64,000 nucleotides of DNA from assembly GCF_002224245.2 (NCBI RefSeq), contig NZ_NKHK02000003.1, forward strand, positions 153,394 to 217,393, in the 5' to 3' direction. This document shows, piece by piece, positions 43,529 to 52,058 of the stretch. Positions within the stretch are counted from its first letter, which is position 1. The number at the start of each line of letters is the position of its first letter. Source of the stretch: Moraxella sp. VT-16-12 (GTDB taxonomy: Bacteria > Pseudomonadota > Gammaproteobacteria > Pseudomonadales > Moraxellaceae). Under the pieces are notes generated by a model that made no database searches, was not told where the DNA came from, and saw nothing but the letters and a program-made list of their open reading frames with translations. The translations under genes were made by a program, and so were the position numbers.

Positions 43529-44269
43529 ATGAAAAACTATCAGTTAAATGTTAAGCACGAACGTGGTTCTATTCAGCAGATTTTACTGTTATTTGTGGTC
43601 GCTTTGATTTTGGTGGCGATGGTGATGGCGGTGTTTGGCTATAAAATCGGTCATAAACAAGGTTCAAGCAAGGCGGGTACGGTGGTGGTTCAAAGCGAAG
43701 AACAAAGCAATACCCAAGAGCTAGACAAACTTAAAAAACAACTTGAAACCGTTACCCAAGAGCGGGACATTGGTCTATCAAATATTGAAAACTTAGAAAC
43801 TCAAAACGAAGTACTAACCACCCAAAACCTACAAATCACCCAATTTAATGCTTTATTATTAGACAGTGTTGCCAAAGCAGGGGGTGTGCCTTTGCGGGTG
43901 TTGGCAAGCGAAATTGCATCTTTGCCAGACCGTACTTTTGAATATCGTTTCGATGTGGCGATGGTGGACAGATCAGGTAAAGCGGTGATGATGACCCCCA
44001 AACTGACCTTGCTCAACGCCACAAATATGGTAGAGATTCCTTTAAAGCCTGCCACTTATGAGATTAATGGCATTGCTAGGATTCGTGGGCGGTTTGTCAT
44101 GCCTGATGAGTTTGAGCCAAAGCAAATGAAGATTTCTATGCAAGCAGGCAATCAAAACACCGAAGAGCTTTATAATTGGCAAGTGGGCAAAGTGATTGGT
44201 ATGACCGAAGGTGAACCGCTTGGCGGTTTAGATGAGCGACCTGTCGGAAGCGAGACTCAAAAACCCTAA
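43529..44269 (+). CDS. Membrane-anchored coiled-coil protein (DUF6776-like)
   Basis: 246 residues from ATG 43529; the longer frame from 43472 begins inside the promoter and is rejected. A short basic N terminus is followed by one membrane helix (about 17-38), a coiled coil (about 50-110; EELDKLKKQLETVTQERD-like heptads) and a C-terminal beta-rich domain ending near ..GRFVMPDEFEPKQMKI. It resembles a family of gammaproteobacterial proteins of unknown function that I associate with DUF6776, from memory only. It precedes clpS by 27 bp, same direction, and may be co-transcribed with clpS-clpA. Confidence 0.75.
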   Translation: MKNYQLNVKHERGSIQQILLLFVVALILVAMVMAVFGYKIGHKQGSSKAGTVVVQSEEQSNTQELDKLKKQLETVTQERDIGLSNIENLETQNEVLTTQNLQITQFNALLLDSVAKAGGVPLRVLASEIASLPDRTFEYRFDVAMVDRSGKAVMMTPKLTLLNATNMVEIPLKPATYEINGIARIRGRFVMPDEFEPKQMKISMQAGNQNTEELYNWQVGKVIGMTEGEPLGGLDERPVGSETQKP

Positions 44270-44296
44270 CATCAACTTATAATAGACTTGAATTTC

Positions 44297-44611
44297 ATGG
44301 CACAAACACAATATACCCACGATACTGATGTTGTTCTACAAACACAAACGGTAAGCCAAGAACCGCCTTTATATGATATCATCATGCACAATGATGATTT
44401 TACCACGATGGATTTTGTGGTGATGGTTTTGGTGGGCGTGTTTGATTATGAGCCACATCAGGCGGTAGATATAATGATGCAGGTGCATTATGAAGGGTGG
44501 GCAGCCATTGCAACCTTTCCCAAAGAGATTGCAGAGATGAAGATTGCCACCGTAGAAGAGATGGCAGAACAAGCAGAGTTTCCGCTACTTTTGACCCTGC
44601 AACCAGCATGA
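44297..44611 (+). CDS. clpS: ClpA adaptor ClpS
   Basis: ClpS delivers N-end-rule substrates to ClpAP. 104 residues from ATG 44297. The conserved core YDIIMHNDDFTTMDFVVMVL with the substrate-pocket HNDD, then ALYG-equivalent VHYEGWAAIATFPKEIAEMK, matches the family. The N-terminal 20 residues are the flexible extension. clpA follows 12 bp later, the usual clpS-clpA pair. Confidence 0.95.
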   Translation: MAQTQYTHDTDVVLQTQTVSQEPPLYDIIMHNDDFTTMDFVVMVLVGVFDYEPHQAVDIMMQVHYEGWAAIATFPKEIAEMKIATVEEMAEQAEFPLLLTLQPA

Positions 44612-44623
44612 TAAGTGGGCTTT

Positions 44624-46864
44624 ATGTTTAGTGAAGAATTTGAAAAAACACGTCTAGAAATTGAAAATTTTGCCATTGCCGAAAAGCATGAATATGTTAC
44701 GGTGGAGCATCTGTTGTTGGGTTTGTTAAATGATGCAGATGCCAAAAGCGTGTTTGATGATGGTGATGTTGATGTTGAGTTTTTGGAAGATGAGCTTAAA
44801 AAATACCTAACCAACTACATTCCAAAATCCAAACAGGGCAAACCACCAACCACCACCAAAGCCTTTATGCGTGTTTTGCAACGGGCGATTTGGCGAGTGC
44901 AGACCAGCCAAGACAACCGTCTTCTGACGGGGCTTGATGTGCTGTCATCTATTTTTAAGGAACATGACAGTCATGCGGTGGCACTTTTAAATCAGTTGGG
45001 CTTGTCAGGCTTAAAAGTCATGCGACGCATTGCTCATGGCGACCTACAAAATGATACTGATACCCAAGCAGAGACACCCCCAAAAAAAGCACCCCCCAAA
45101 AAAGACCCCCTAAAAGAATTTGCTCAAAATCTCAATGAGCGAGCCATGCAAGGCTTGACCGACCCACTGATTGGACGGGCTGATGAGATAGAACGTACCG
45201 CTCAGGTGCTGTGTCGCCGCCGTAAAAATAACCCTTTGTTGGTGGGAGATGCAGGCGTGGGCAAAACTGCCATTGCCGAAGGGCTTGCGTGGCTGATTGT
45301 CAGTGGTAAAGCCCCAAAGCCACTGAGTGAAACGGTGATTTACAGTTTGGATATTGGTTCTTTGGTGGCAGGGACGAAATTTCGTGGCGATTTTGAAAAC
45401 CGCATGAAAGATTTGTTAAATGCCATCAAAAAACAGCCCAATGCTGTATTGTTTATAGATGAGATTCATACCATCATCGGAGCTGGGTCATCTATGAATG
45501 GCAGTATGGATGTCTCCAATCTGATAAAACCAGCTTTGGCAAATGGTGAGTTGCGTTGTATCGGTTCAACCACCTTTGTAGAATATCGCCAAGTTTTTGA
45601 AAAAGACCACGCGTTGTCCAGACGTTTTCAAAAGATTGATATCAAAGAACCAAGTATTGAAGACAGCATTGATATTTTGCAAGGTCTTAAATCTCATTAT
45701 GAGAAATTTCATCAGGTCAGCTACACCAATGATGCCATTCGTGTGGCGGTGGAGCTGTCTGCACGCCATATTCATGACCGATTTTTGCCAGATAAAGCCA
45801 TTGATGTTATTGATGAAGCAGGAGCAAGAGTAAAACTTGGCACGCATGATGGCAATCTGGTGATAGATGTGGCTCAGATAGAAACCACCATTGCCAAAAT
45901 CGCACGCATTCCCCCTGCATCTGTCTCGGTGGATGACACCAAAGCCTTAAAAAATTTAGAACGTGATTTGTGCCAAGTGGTTTTTGGGCAAGACGAAGCC
46001 ATCAAACAGGTTTCAGATGCCATTAAGTTGGCTCGTGCTGGATTAAAACCTGCCAATAAGCCAATAGGCTCATTCATGTTTGCAGGTCCCACAGGCGTAG
46101 GCAAGACGGAGATTGCTCGTCAGTTGGCGTTTACATTGGGTGTGGAGCTTATTCGTTTTGACATGAGTGAGTATATGGAAGCTCACACCGCATCACGACT
46201 GATAGGAGCTCCCCCAGGCTATGTGGGCTACGATAAAGGCGGGCTTTTGACCGAAAAAATCAGCCAACATCCCCATTGTGTGTTACTCTTAGATGAGATA
46301 GAAAAAGCCCACCCTGATGTCTTTAATCTGCTTTTGCAAGTGATGGATAATGGCATGCTGACCGATAACAACGGACGAACTGTATCTTTTAAACAGGTCA
46401 TACTTATCATGACCACCAATGTCGGTGCTCAAAACATGAGCCGTGCGTCTATGGGCTTTACCGAGCAAGACCACAGCACAGATGGTGTTGAAGCGATGAA
46501 ACGCACCTTCACACCTGAGTTTCGTAATCGTTTAGATGCCACAGTGCAGTTTGCTCCCTTATCATCTGATGTTATTGGTTCGGTGGTGGATAAATTTGTG
46601 ATAGAACTGCAAAGCACCTTGGAAGCCAAGCAGGTCATTTTGGAAGTCAATGACGATGTCAAGGCATATTTGGCGGATAAAGGTTATGACAAACTCATGG
46701 GGGCAAGACCGATGACACGACTTATCACCGATGAGCTTAAAAAACCACTTGCCCAGATGATACTTTTTGGAGAGCTGACCGATGGTGGTGTGGTCAGGGT
46801 GTCATTGCAAGATGGCAAACTGCATTTTGATACAACACCCATGCCATCAGTAGAATTGGCGTAG
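44624..46864 (+). CDS. clpA: ATP-dependent Clp protease ATP-binding subunit ClpA
   Basis: ClpA unfolds substrates and feeds them to ClpP in the cytoplasm. 746 residues from ATG 44624. The N domain (1-140) receives ClpS. Two AAA+ modules follow: Walker A VGDAGVGKTAIAEGLA and GPTGVGKTEIARQLA, with Walker B LFIDEIHTIIGAG and LLLDEIEKAHPDV. The linker at about residues 150-165 is PPKKAPPKKDP and is coded by homopolymeric C and A runs (45077-45110). The absence of the long middle coiled coil rules out ClpB. clpP is not adjacent. Confidence 0.96.
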   Translation: MFSEEFEKTRLEIENFAIAEKHEYVTVEHLLLGLLNDADAKSVFDDGDVDVEFLEDELKKYLTNYIPKSKQGKPPTTTKAFMRVLQRAIWRVQTSQDNRLLTGLDVLSSIFKEHDSHAVALLNQLGLSGLKVMRRIAHGDLQNDTDTQAETPPKKAPPKKDPLKEFAQNLNERAMQGLTDPLIGRADEIERTAQVLCRRRKNNPLLVGDAGVGKTAIAEGLAWLIVSGKAPKPLSETVIYSLDIGSLVAGTKFRGDFENRMKDLLNAIKKQPNAVLFIDEIHTIIGAGSSMNGSMDVSNLIKPALANGELRCIGSTTFVEYRQVFEKDHALSRRFQKIDIKEPSIEDSIDILQGLKSHYEKFHQVSYTNDAIRVAVELSARHIHDRFLPDKAIDVIDEAGARVKLGTHDGNLVIDVAQIETTIAKIARIPPASVSVDDTKALKNLERDLCQVVFGQDEAIKQVSDAIKLARAGLKPANKPIGSFMFAGPTGVGKTEIARQLAFTLGVELIRFDMSEYMEAHTASRLIGAPPGYVGYDKGGLLTEKISQHPHCVLLLDEIEKAHPDVFNLLLQVMDNGMLTDNNGRTVSFKQVILIMTTNVGAQNMSRASMGFTEQDHSTDGVEAMKRTFTPEFRNRLDATVQFAPLSSDVIGSVVDKFVIELQSTLEAKQVILEVNDDVKAYLADKGYDKLMGARPMTRLITDELKKPLAQMILFGELTDGGVVRVSLQDGKLHFDTTPMPSVELA

Positions 46865-46918
46865 TGTGTTTTTGATAATTTTTTACCAAATGAGATATTT
46901 TTTATAAAAGGTGGATTT

Positions 46919-47776
46919 ATGGCTACTGTATTAAATGGCAAAGCGGTCGCAACTCAAATTGAAAATGAACTTAAAGAGCGTGTGCAAGCACTAAAAGACA
47001 AAACAGGACGCACGCCTATTTTGGCAACCATTTTGGTGGGCGATGACCCAGCGTCAGCAACCTATGTACGCATGAAAGGCAATGCTTGTCGCCGTGTTGG
47101 TATGGAGTCCATTCGTGTGGAGATGCCAAAAGAAACCACCACAGATGAGTTGCTTGCCAAAATTCGTGAGCTAAACAACAATCCTGATGTGCATGGTATT
47201 TTGTTGCAACACCCTGTTCCAAATCACATAGATGAACGAGCGTGTTTTGATGAGATTGCTTTGAATAAAGATGTGGATGGTGTAACTTGTTTGGGATTTG
47301 GGCGTATGGCAATGGGTGAGCGTGCTTATGGCTCTGCCACACCACAAGGTATCATGCATTTATTAAATCATTATGACGTGCCACTTGCAGGCAAGCACGC
47401 CGTGGTGGTAGGGCGTAGTGCGATTTTGGGTAAACCTATGGCGATGATGTTATTAAACGCCAACTGCACCGTAACCATTTGCCATTCTAAAACCCAAAAT
47501 CTTGCTGAACATGTACGTCAAGCAGACATCGTGGTAGGAGCGGTGGGCGTGCCTGAACTGATTAAAAAAGATTGGATAAAACAAGGGGCAGTCGTTGTAG
47601 ATGCAGGTTTTCACCCAACCGATGATGGTGGCGTGGGAGATATTGAGCTAGGTGGCATTGATGAGATTGCGTCATTTTATACACCTGTACCAGGTGGGGT
47701 CGGTCCGATGACCATCAATACGCTAATTCGTCAAACCTTAGAAGCTGGTGAGATGGAAGCTGGCAAAACATCATAA
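46919..47776 (+). CDS. folD: Methylenetetrahydrofolate dehydrogenase/cyclohydrolase
   Basis: Bifunctional enzyme interconverting 5,10-methylene-, methenyl- and 10-formyl-THF in the cytoplasm. 285 residues, family length. Motifs: [24 protein letters not shown] (catalytic Lys in the YVRMK motif), [29 protein letters not shown] and [32 protein letters not shown] (NADP site), and the terminal [15 protein letters not shown]. The RBS AAGGTGG lies 6 bp before the ATG. It lies 54 bp after clpA and 18 bp before a flavodoxin-like gene. Confidence 0.97.
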   Translation: MATVLNGKAVATQIENELKERVQALKDKTGRTPILATILVGDDPASATYVRMKGNACRRVGMESIRVEMPKETTTDELLAKIRELNNNPDVHGILLQHPVPNHIDERACFDEIALNKDVDGVTCLGFGRMAMGERAYGSATPQGIMHLLNHYDVPLAGKHAVVVGRSAILGKPMAMMLLNANCTVTICHSKTQNLAEHVRQADIVVGAVGVPELIKKDWIKQGAVVVDAGFHPTDDGGVGDIELGGIDEIASFYTPVPGGVGPMTINTLIRQTLEAGEMEAGKTS

Positions 47777-47794
47777 TTAATCAATGAGATAATC

Positions 47795-48376
47795 ATGCTG
47801 ACTGAGCAAAAAAACCACCAGATTGCCATTGTGTTTCATTCAAATTATGGGCACACTCGCCGTGTTGCCCAAGCGATACAATTGGGGGCGAATGTCATTG
47901 TAGAAACTGCTTTGATTGACGTGGCAACCATCGGCGAATCTGATTGGCAGTATTTGGATGCTGCTGACATGATTGTTTTTGGCACGGCGGTGTATTTAGG
48001 TGGCGTAACGGCAGAATTTAAAGCTTTTATGGATAGCACGTCTCGGCGGTGGGTCAATCGCTCTTGGCAAGGTAAGCTTTCCGCAGGATTTGCCAATTCA
48101 GGCGGTTTATCTGGGGATAAGTTGGCAGTTTTGCAACATCTGTGTCTATTTTCCATGCAGCACGGCATGAATTGGGTGGGGCTTCCCCTTGTGCCAACTG
48201 GCAGTAGCGAGACGGATTTAAATCGTCTGTCGTCCTTTTTGGGGTTGATGACTCAATCTATGGATGCATCGCCTCAACTTACACCATGTCAAGGCGACAT
48301 ACAAACGGCAGTATGGTTTGGTGAGCATTTGGCAAAGACGGTGTTAAAATACCACCATGTAGCGACACTGCCTTAG
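47795..48376 (+). CDS. Flavodoxin-fold NAD(P)H:quinone oxidoreductase-like protein
   Basis: 193 residues. Opens with IAIVFHSNYGHTRRVAQAIQLGA, the FMN phosphate loop, and continues with DMIVFGTAVYLGGVTAEFKAFMDSTSRRWVNRSWQGKLSAGFANSGG, which is the WrbA/NQO-type core. The FMN-contact segments are intact. Members reduce quinones by two electrons or carry electrons; the partner is not predictable. The C-terminal 50 residues are less conserved. It probably shares the folD transcript and meets the small lipoprotein gene of the tol cluster 5 bp from its stop. Confidence 0.8.
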   Translation: MLTEQKNHQIAIVFHSNYGHTRRVAQAIQLGANVIVETALIDVATIGESDWQYLDAADMIVFGTAVYLGGVTAEFKAFMDSTSRRWVNRSWQGKLSAGFANSGGLSGDKLAVLQHLCLFSMQHGMNWVGLPLVPTGSSETDLNRLSSFLGLMTQSMDASPQLTPCQGDIQTAVWFGEHLAKTVLKYHHVATLP

Positions 48377-48381
48377 TTTGG

Positions 48382-48582
48382 CTAAAACCACCTTTCTAGC
48401 AAAAAAAACGGCTCATCATTTGATGGGTCATTTTGTTTGGGTGTGGGCTTTTGGGGGGTGGGTGTCTTAGGGTTTGAATGCACGCCAAAAGGTAGGGGAT
48501 GTTTAGTGGTTTGAAGTGTTTGACAGCCTGTTAAAGCCGTCAAGACACTTATGACAACCACCATAATCAATTTAGCGAACAT
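48382..48582 (-). CDS. Small lipoprotein at the pal position of the tol cluster
   Basis: 66 residues from ATG 48582. Signal peptide with lipobox LTALTGC (Cys at about residue 20). The mature part is short and proline/lysine/threonine rich (PKTPTPQKPTPKQ) and ends ..FFLLERWF. It overlaps the end of tolB by 11 bp and so is translationally linked to the tol genes. In most gammaproteobacteria the gene here is pal; this one has no OmpA-like peptidoglycan-binding domain and is far too short. Not recognised otherwise. An upstream start at 48606 is possible but would lie inside tolB without a signal peptide start. Confidence 0.65.
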   Translation of the reverse strand: MFAKLIMVVVISVLTALTGCQTLQTTKHPLPFGVHSNPKTPTPQKPTPKQNDPSNDEPFFLLERWF

Positions 48583-49864
48583 TGTTACCAGACCAAGCAG
48601 GTTCACGCACCGTCCCTTGTGTGCTTAGGGTGAAAGATTGTCCTGTTTTAAGCGAGCGAATGGTCATTTGTCCACGACCGCCTGCGTAGGATGAATAAAT
48701 GATGCGGTTGGAGTTGGGTGAAAAAGTGGCGGACTCATCAAGACCTGTTGTACCAATATTGGTAGAGCCACCTGCGGTATTGGCAATGACGAGACTGCGA
48801 CCCGATACAAAGGCGATTTTTTGACCATCAGGACTCATGCGTGGGTTGGCGGCGTTGCCACCGATGGATTGGATTTGCCCTGTATATAGGTTGTAGCGAT
48901 ACAGCTTGGGAGTGCGAGAGCCATTGTCAGCAGTAAAGACAAATGAGCGACCATCAGGTGTGTAACTAGGAGAGTTTTCCGCCCCTGTCATGTGAGTGAG
49001 TTTTTTAAGCTGACCTGATGCCAAATGAAGTTGATAAATGGCAGGGTCGTTATTTTCGTGGCTACCTGAAAATAGCAAAGTTGAGCCATCGGGTGAAAAT
49101 GAAGGTCCTAAGTTATTACCTTTAAAGGGGGTAACGACACGACTGCCACCACCTGCAACGCTTTGTACATGAATGACAGGAAAGCCATTGGGTTTTTGAA
49201 CAGCATAAGCAAGGCGTGTGCCATCAGGCGACCAAGTTGGACTAAAAATAGAGCCTTGTTCACTAAATAACACTCTCATATTTTGACCATCAGCATCCAT
49301 CACTTTTAAGGTGGAGACTTTATTTTTTGGGTTGCCCGTTTCTTCTACATAGGCGATTTTACCAGAAAAATCCCCCATCTCACCTGTGATAATTTCATAG
49401 ATTTTATCGCTCACCACATGACTGGCGTGGCGTATGGCACTTTGGTGATTGTCTGCCATTTGTGTTTGCCTGCCTTGCATAACTCGCCCTGTGGCAACTT
49501 CTATCACTTCAAAATTAATGGAGACTTTACCGCCCATTGGTGCAACATGACCGACCACAACATATTGATAACCTGACGCTTGCCAAATGCCAAGGTTTTG
49601 GCTGATGTGAGCAGATGATGAACCTTGGGCAGGTAGGTTTTGACTGGTGGTTTTGATTTCGGTGTGTTGTAAGTCGTTTAATACAATGCGACTTACGGTG
49701 GCATCTCCTGCAAAAGGAATAAAGGCGACTTGGTAGGGGTTTTGTACACCTTGTACATTAATCTCAAAATTTAAATCTGTATTGGCACATACGCTTGTGC
49801 TCGCCATCAATAAAGCAAGTGCTAGGGCATTTGGTAGTGATTTTATGTGGCGGATATGTGTCAT
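48572..49864 (-). CDS. tolB: Tol-Pal system beta-propeller protein TolB
   Basis: Periplasmic protein of the Tol-Pal machine that constricts the outer membrane at division. 430 residues. The signal peptide ends ..STSVCANTD (about 28). The N-terminal domain covers about 35-165 (VAFIPFAGDATVSRIVLNDLQ), followed by six WD-like blades with repeated SPDGTRLAYA / SPDGSTLLFSGS / TPDGRSFVFTADNG / SPDGQKIAFVSG motifs. Length matches E. coli TolB (430). Lies 14 bp after tolA. Confidence 0.95.
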   Translation of the reverse strand: MTHIRHIKSLPNALALALLMASTSVCANTDLNFEINVQGVQNPYQVAFIPFAGDATVSRIVLNDLQHTEIKTTSQNLPAQGSSSAHISQNLGIWQASGYQYVVVGHVAPMGGKVSINFEVIEVATGRVMQGRQTQMADNHQSAIRHASHVVSDKIYEIITGEMGDFSGKIAYVEETGNPKNKVSTLKVMDADGQNMRVLFSEQGSIFSPTWSPDGTRLAYAVQKPNGFPVIHVQSVAGGGSRVVTPFKGNNLGPSFSPDGSTLLFSGSHENNDPAIYQLHLASGQLKKLTHMTGAENSPSYTPDGRSFVFTADNGSRTPKLYRYNLYTGQIQSIGGNAANPRMSPDGQKIAFVSGRSLVIANTAGGSTNIGTTGLDESATFSPNSNRIIYSSYAGGRGQMTIRSLKTGQSFTLSTQGTVREPAWSGNNVR

Positions 49865-49878
49865 AAAAACTCCTAAAA

Positions 49879-50766
49879 CTAATTGATAGTAAATTTAAAA
49901 TTTAAGTTGCGGTAGCTTGTGCCTTCAATGGGTGTTAGGGGGCTGGCTCGCCTGATGGTGTCTTCCAAGGCGTTTTGTAGGGCATCTGTGCCACCAGTAA
50001 CTTGCACGCTTTGCACATTACCTTGTGCGTCCACTTTTAAGCGGACATTCATCTGGGCGTTTGTCCCTAAGGGTTGCCAATGGCGTTTGATGTGTGTTTG
50101 CAGTGCTGCAATGACATCGGCTTGACTTGTGCCACTACCTGTACTGTGTGCACCACCTGATGTATCACCGCCAATTTGTCCGCCTTGCCCAAGCGTTGGT
50201 GTGTTGGGCGTGCCATCTGATGAGCTGTCTGTATTGGCAGTTTTGGCTTGTTGGGTTGGGGGTTTTTGTTCACGAGCTTTGTTGAGTTCTTTGGCGTTTT
50301 CACGAGCAATCTCATCGTTGCTGCGTTCACGTTGTTCAAGCTCTTTTACTTGTCTTTGGCGTTCGGTTTCTTCGGCAGATAGGGCTTCACGATAAGCATT
50401 TAATTCAGAGGCAATCTCTTGGTCTAAGGCTTCGGCATAGGCCTGCATTTGGGCTTGATAGGCTTGTTCACGTTTAGCAAAATCATCTTGGTAATCATGA
50501 CGGGGTGTTGGCGTGGTGGTAGGCGTGGGCGTGCTGTCTGTGTTGATTTGATTTTTTGCTTGATATTTGGCATGAGCTTGGGCGATTTGACCTTGAATGT
50601 CCGCCAAACCATCGCCACCCACAAGGCTAGCTTGCATGGTCTCCACATGGGGCAGTGGTTTGGGTTTTGCCAAAAATAGCACGCCCAAAATCACCAAGCC
50701 ATGAACAAGCACGCTTGCCAAAAAGGACTTGATAAAACTTGGCTCTTGGACATTGGTGCTTATCAT
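49879..50766 (-). CDS. tolA: TolA, periplasm-spanning Tol protein
   Basis: 295 residues, shorter than E. coli TolA (421). One N-terminal membrane helix (about 12-32, FLASVLVHGLVILGVLFLA with the SHLS-like motif SVLVH). The middle (about 60-190) is a Glu/Gln/Lys/Ala-rich helical rod, with a Gly/Ser/Thr-rich segment after it. The C-terminal globular domain (about 205-295, ALQTHIKRHWQPLG...VRLKVDAQGNVQSVQVTGGT) fits TolA/TonB C domains. It joins TolQR in the inner membrane to TolB/Pal at the outer membrane. It begins 1 bp after the tolR stop. Confidence 0.92.
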   Translation of the reverse strand: MISTNVQEPSFIKSFLASVLVHGLVILGVLFLAKPKPLPHVETMQASLVGGDGLADIQGQIAQAHAKYQAKNQINTDSTPTPTTTPTPRHDYQDDFAKREQAYQAQMQAYAEALDQEIASELNAYREALSAEETERQRQVKELEQRERSNDEIARENAKELNKAREQKPPTQQAKTANTDSSSDGTPNTPTLGQGGQIGGDTSGGAHSTGSGTSQADVIAALQTHIKRHWQPLGTNAQMNVRLKVDAQGNVQSVQVTGGTDALQNALEDTIRRASPLTPIEGTSYRNLNFKFTIN

Positions 50767-50767
50767 G

Positions 50768-51217
50768 TCATTTACCTGCTTTTGGGGGTGTGCTAAGTAG
50801 TCCTACCTTGGTAATGCCTGCACCTTGTACGATTGCCATCAGGTGCATGACTTTGCTGTATTTGTTGTCTTTGTCAGCATTGATGAATACTTGTAAATTT
50901 TGTGCATTGTTGCCTTTGGTTCGTACAATCTCCGTCAAGGTAACACGAAGTTCTTGCTCACTGACCGCTTTGTCTATGGCTTGCTCGGAGCTGATAAAAA
51001 GTGAACCATCTTTTTGTAAAGAGACAATGATGGGCGTCAGTTCACTTTGGGCGATATTGGCGGTTTTTTCACTGGGTAGATTGACATCCACACCCGTGGT
51101 GAGCATGGGAGAGACCGCCATAAAGATGATAAGCAGTACCAACATGACATCAATATATGGCACAACATTCATCTGACTGTTTAGGGGCTTTTTATGGCGA
51201 GCGTAGGGGGCTTTCAT
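50768..51217 (-). CDS. tolR: TolR, inner-membrane Tol protein
   Basis: 149 residues. Basic N terminus, then the single membrane helix MNVVPYIDVMLVLLIIFMAVSP with the essential Asp (YIDVMLVLL). The periplasmic domain follows. ExbD/TolR family; TolR is chosen from context between tolQ and tolA. The start overlaps the tolQ stop by ATGA. Confidence 0.95.
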   Translation of the reverse strand: MKAPYARHKKPLNSQMNVVPYIDVMLVLLIIFMAVSPMLTTGVDVNLPSEKTANIAQSELTPIIVSLQKDGSLFISSEQAIDKAVSEQELRVTLTEIVRTKGNNAQNLQVFINADKDNKYSKVMHLMAIVQGAGITKVGLLSTPPKAGK

Positions 51218-51885
51218 GACTGACCGCCTTGTTGTTTTTGGGCGAACACACCTGTCAATTCTTCACAAAATAAAGCACGAGACTCATATAAAGCATTGGC
51301 TTTGGCGGTAAAGTGGTTAAAGGCAAGTGTGGCGGGAATGGCAGCAAATAAGCCAATGGCGGTGGCTATCAGAGCTTCGGCAATGCCGGGGGCAACCGTT
51401 GCCAGCGTTACGCTGTCAGCATCAGCAAGACCGATAAAAGCATTCATAATCCCCCAAACCGTACCAAATAAGCCAATATAAGGCGAGACCGAACCAATGC
51501 TGGCAAGCGTGGCAAGTCCGCTTTCTAAAATGGCTTGCTGTCTGCCAAGTGCCACACGAAATTTACGCTCCACGTTTTGTAAGGTGCGTTCGTGGCTTTG
51601 GGTGGGCGATGACTTTAAAAAATCATCATAGCCCACATAAAAGACTTGTTCAAGTCCGGTGCGTTCAGGCTCATTTGCGACCGCTTGAAATTGTTTGTTT
51701 AGGCTATTGCCACTCCAAAACCACGCCATAAACTCATCATCAAATTTTTTGGCACTGCCTAATTTTGCCATCAGTCGAAAAATTAGCCCCCAACCCAGAA
51801 GTGATAAAAAAACAAGTATCGCCATGACTGCCTTGACCACAAGGCTTGCGTCCATGACTAAGTCTAAAATATTGAGTTCGTTCAT
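51214..51885 (-). CDS. tolQ: TolQ, inner-membrane proton-channel protein
   Basis: 223 residues from ATG 51885. The open frame continues 75 codons upstream into the hrpA start region, but those are not TolQ-like. Three membrane helices: about 12-35 (VVKAVMAILVFLSLLGWGLIF), about 130-150 (LASIGSVSPYIGLFGTVWGIMNAF) and about 165-190 (GIAEALIATAIGLFAAIPATLAFN). The SPYIGLFGTVWGIM and GIAEALIATA motifs are TolQ/ExbB hallmarks. First gene of tolQRAB; ybgC, often upstream, is absent. Confidence 0.95.
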   Translation of the reverse strand: MNELNILDLVMDASLVVKAVMAILVFLSLLGWGLIFRLMAKLGSAKKFDDEFMAWFWSGNSLNKQFQAVANEPERTGLEQVFYVGYDDFLKSSPTQSHERTLQNVERKFRVALGRQQAILESGLATLASIGSVSPYIGLFGTVWGIMNAFIGLADADSVTLATVAPGIAEALIATAIGLFAAIPATLAFNHFTAKANALYESRALFCEELTGVFAQKQQGGQS

Positions 51886-51913
51886 GATTTTTTTAAAATG
51901 ACAAAAATACTTT

Positions 51914-51919
51914 ATTATA
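51914..51919 (-). promoter_or_regulatory. Candidate -10 of the tolQRAB operon
   Basis: A perfect TATAAT on the minus strand, about 29 bp before the tolQ ATG. The -35 (TGGCAA at 17 bp) is weak. Confidence 0.4.
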
Positions 51920-51998
51920 CCGTCTTTTAAATAAAATTGCCATGTTTGGGGCTTAGCGGGCGATTTTTGGGTATTAAAACATGAATTTGCCCAACAGA

Positions 51999-52028
51999 TT
52001 GTATTTAAATGGTAAAAAAGGCTACAAT
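51999..52028 (+). promoter_or_regulatory. Candidate promoter of hrpA
   Basis: TTGTAT (51999-52004) and TACAAT (52023-52028) with an 18-bp spacer, 30 bp before the hrpA ATG. Confidence 0.5.
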
Positions 52029-52058
52029 ACGCCGTTTTAATCAAAACCAGTTTAACAA

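Noticed and set aside
48382..48606. pal gene
   Set aside because: The protein is only 66-74 residues and has no OmpA-like domain.
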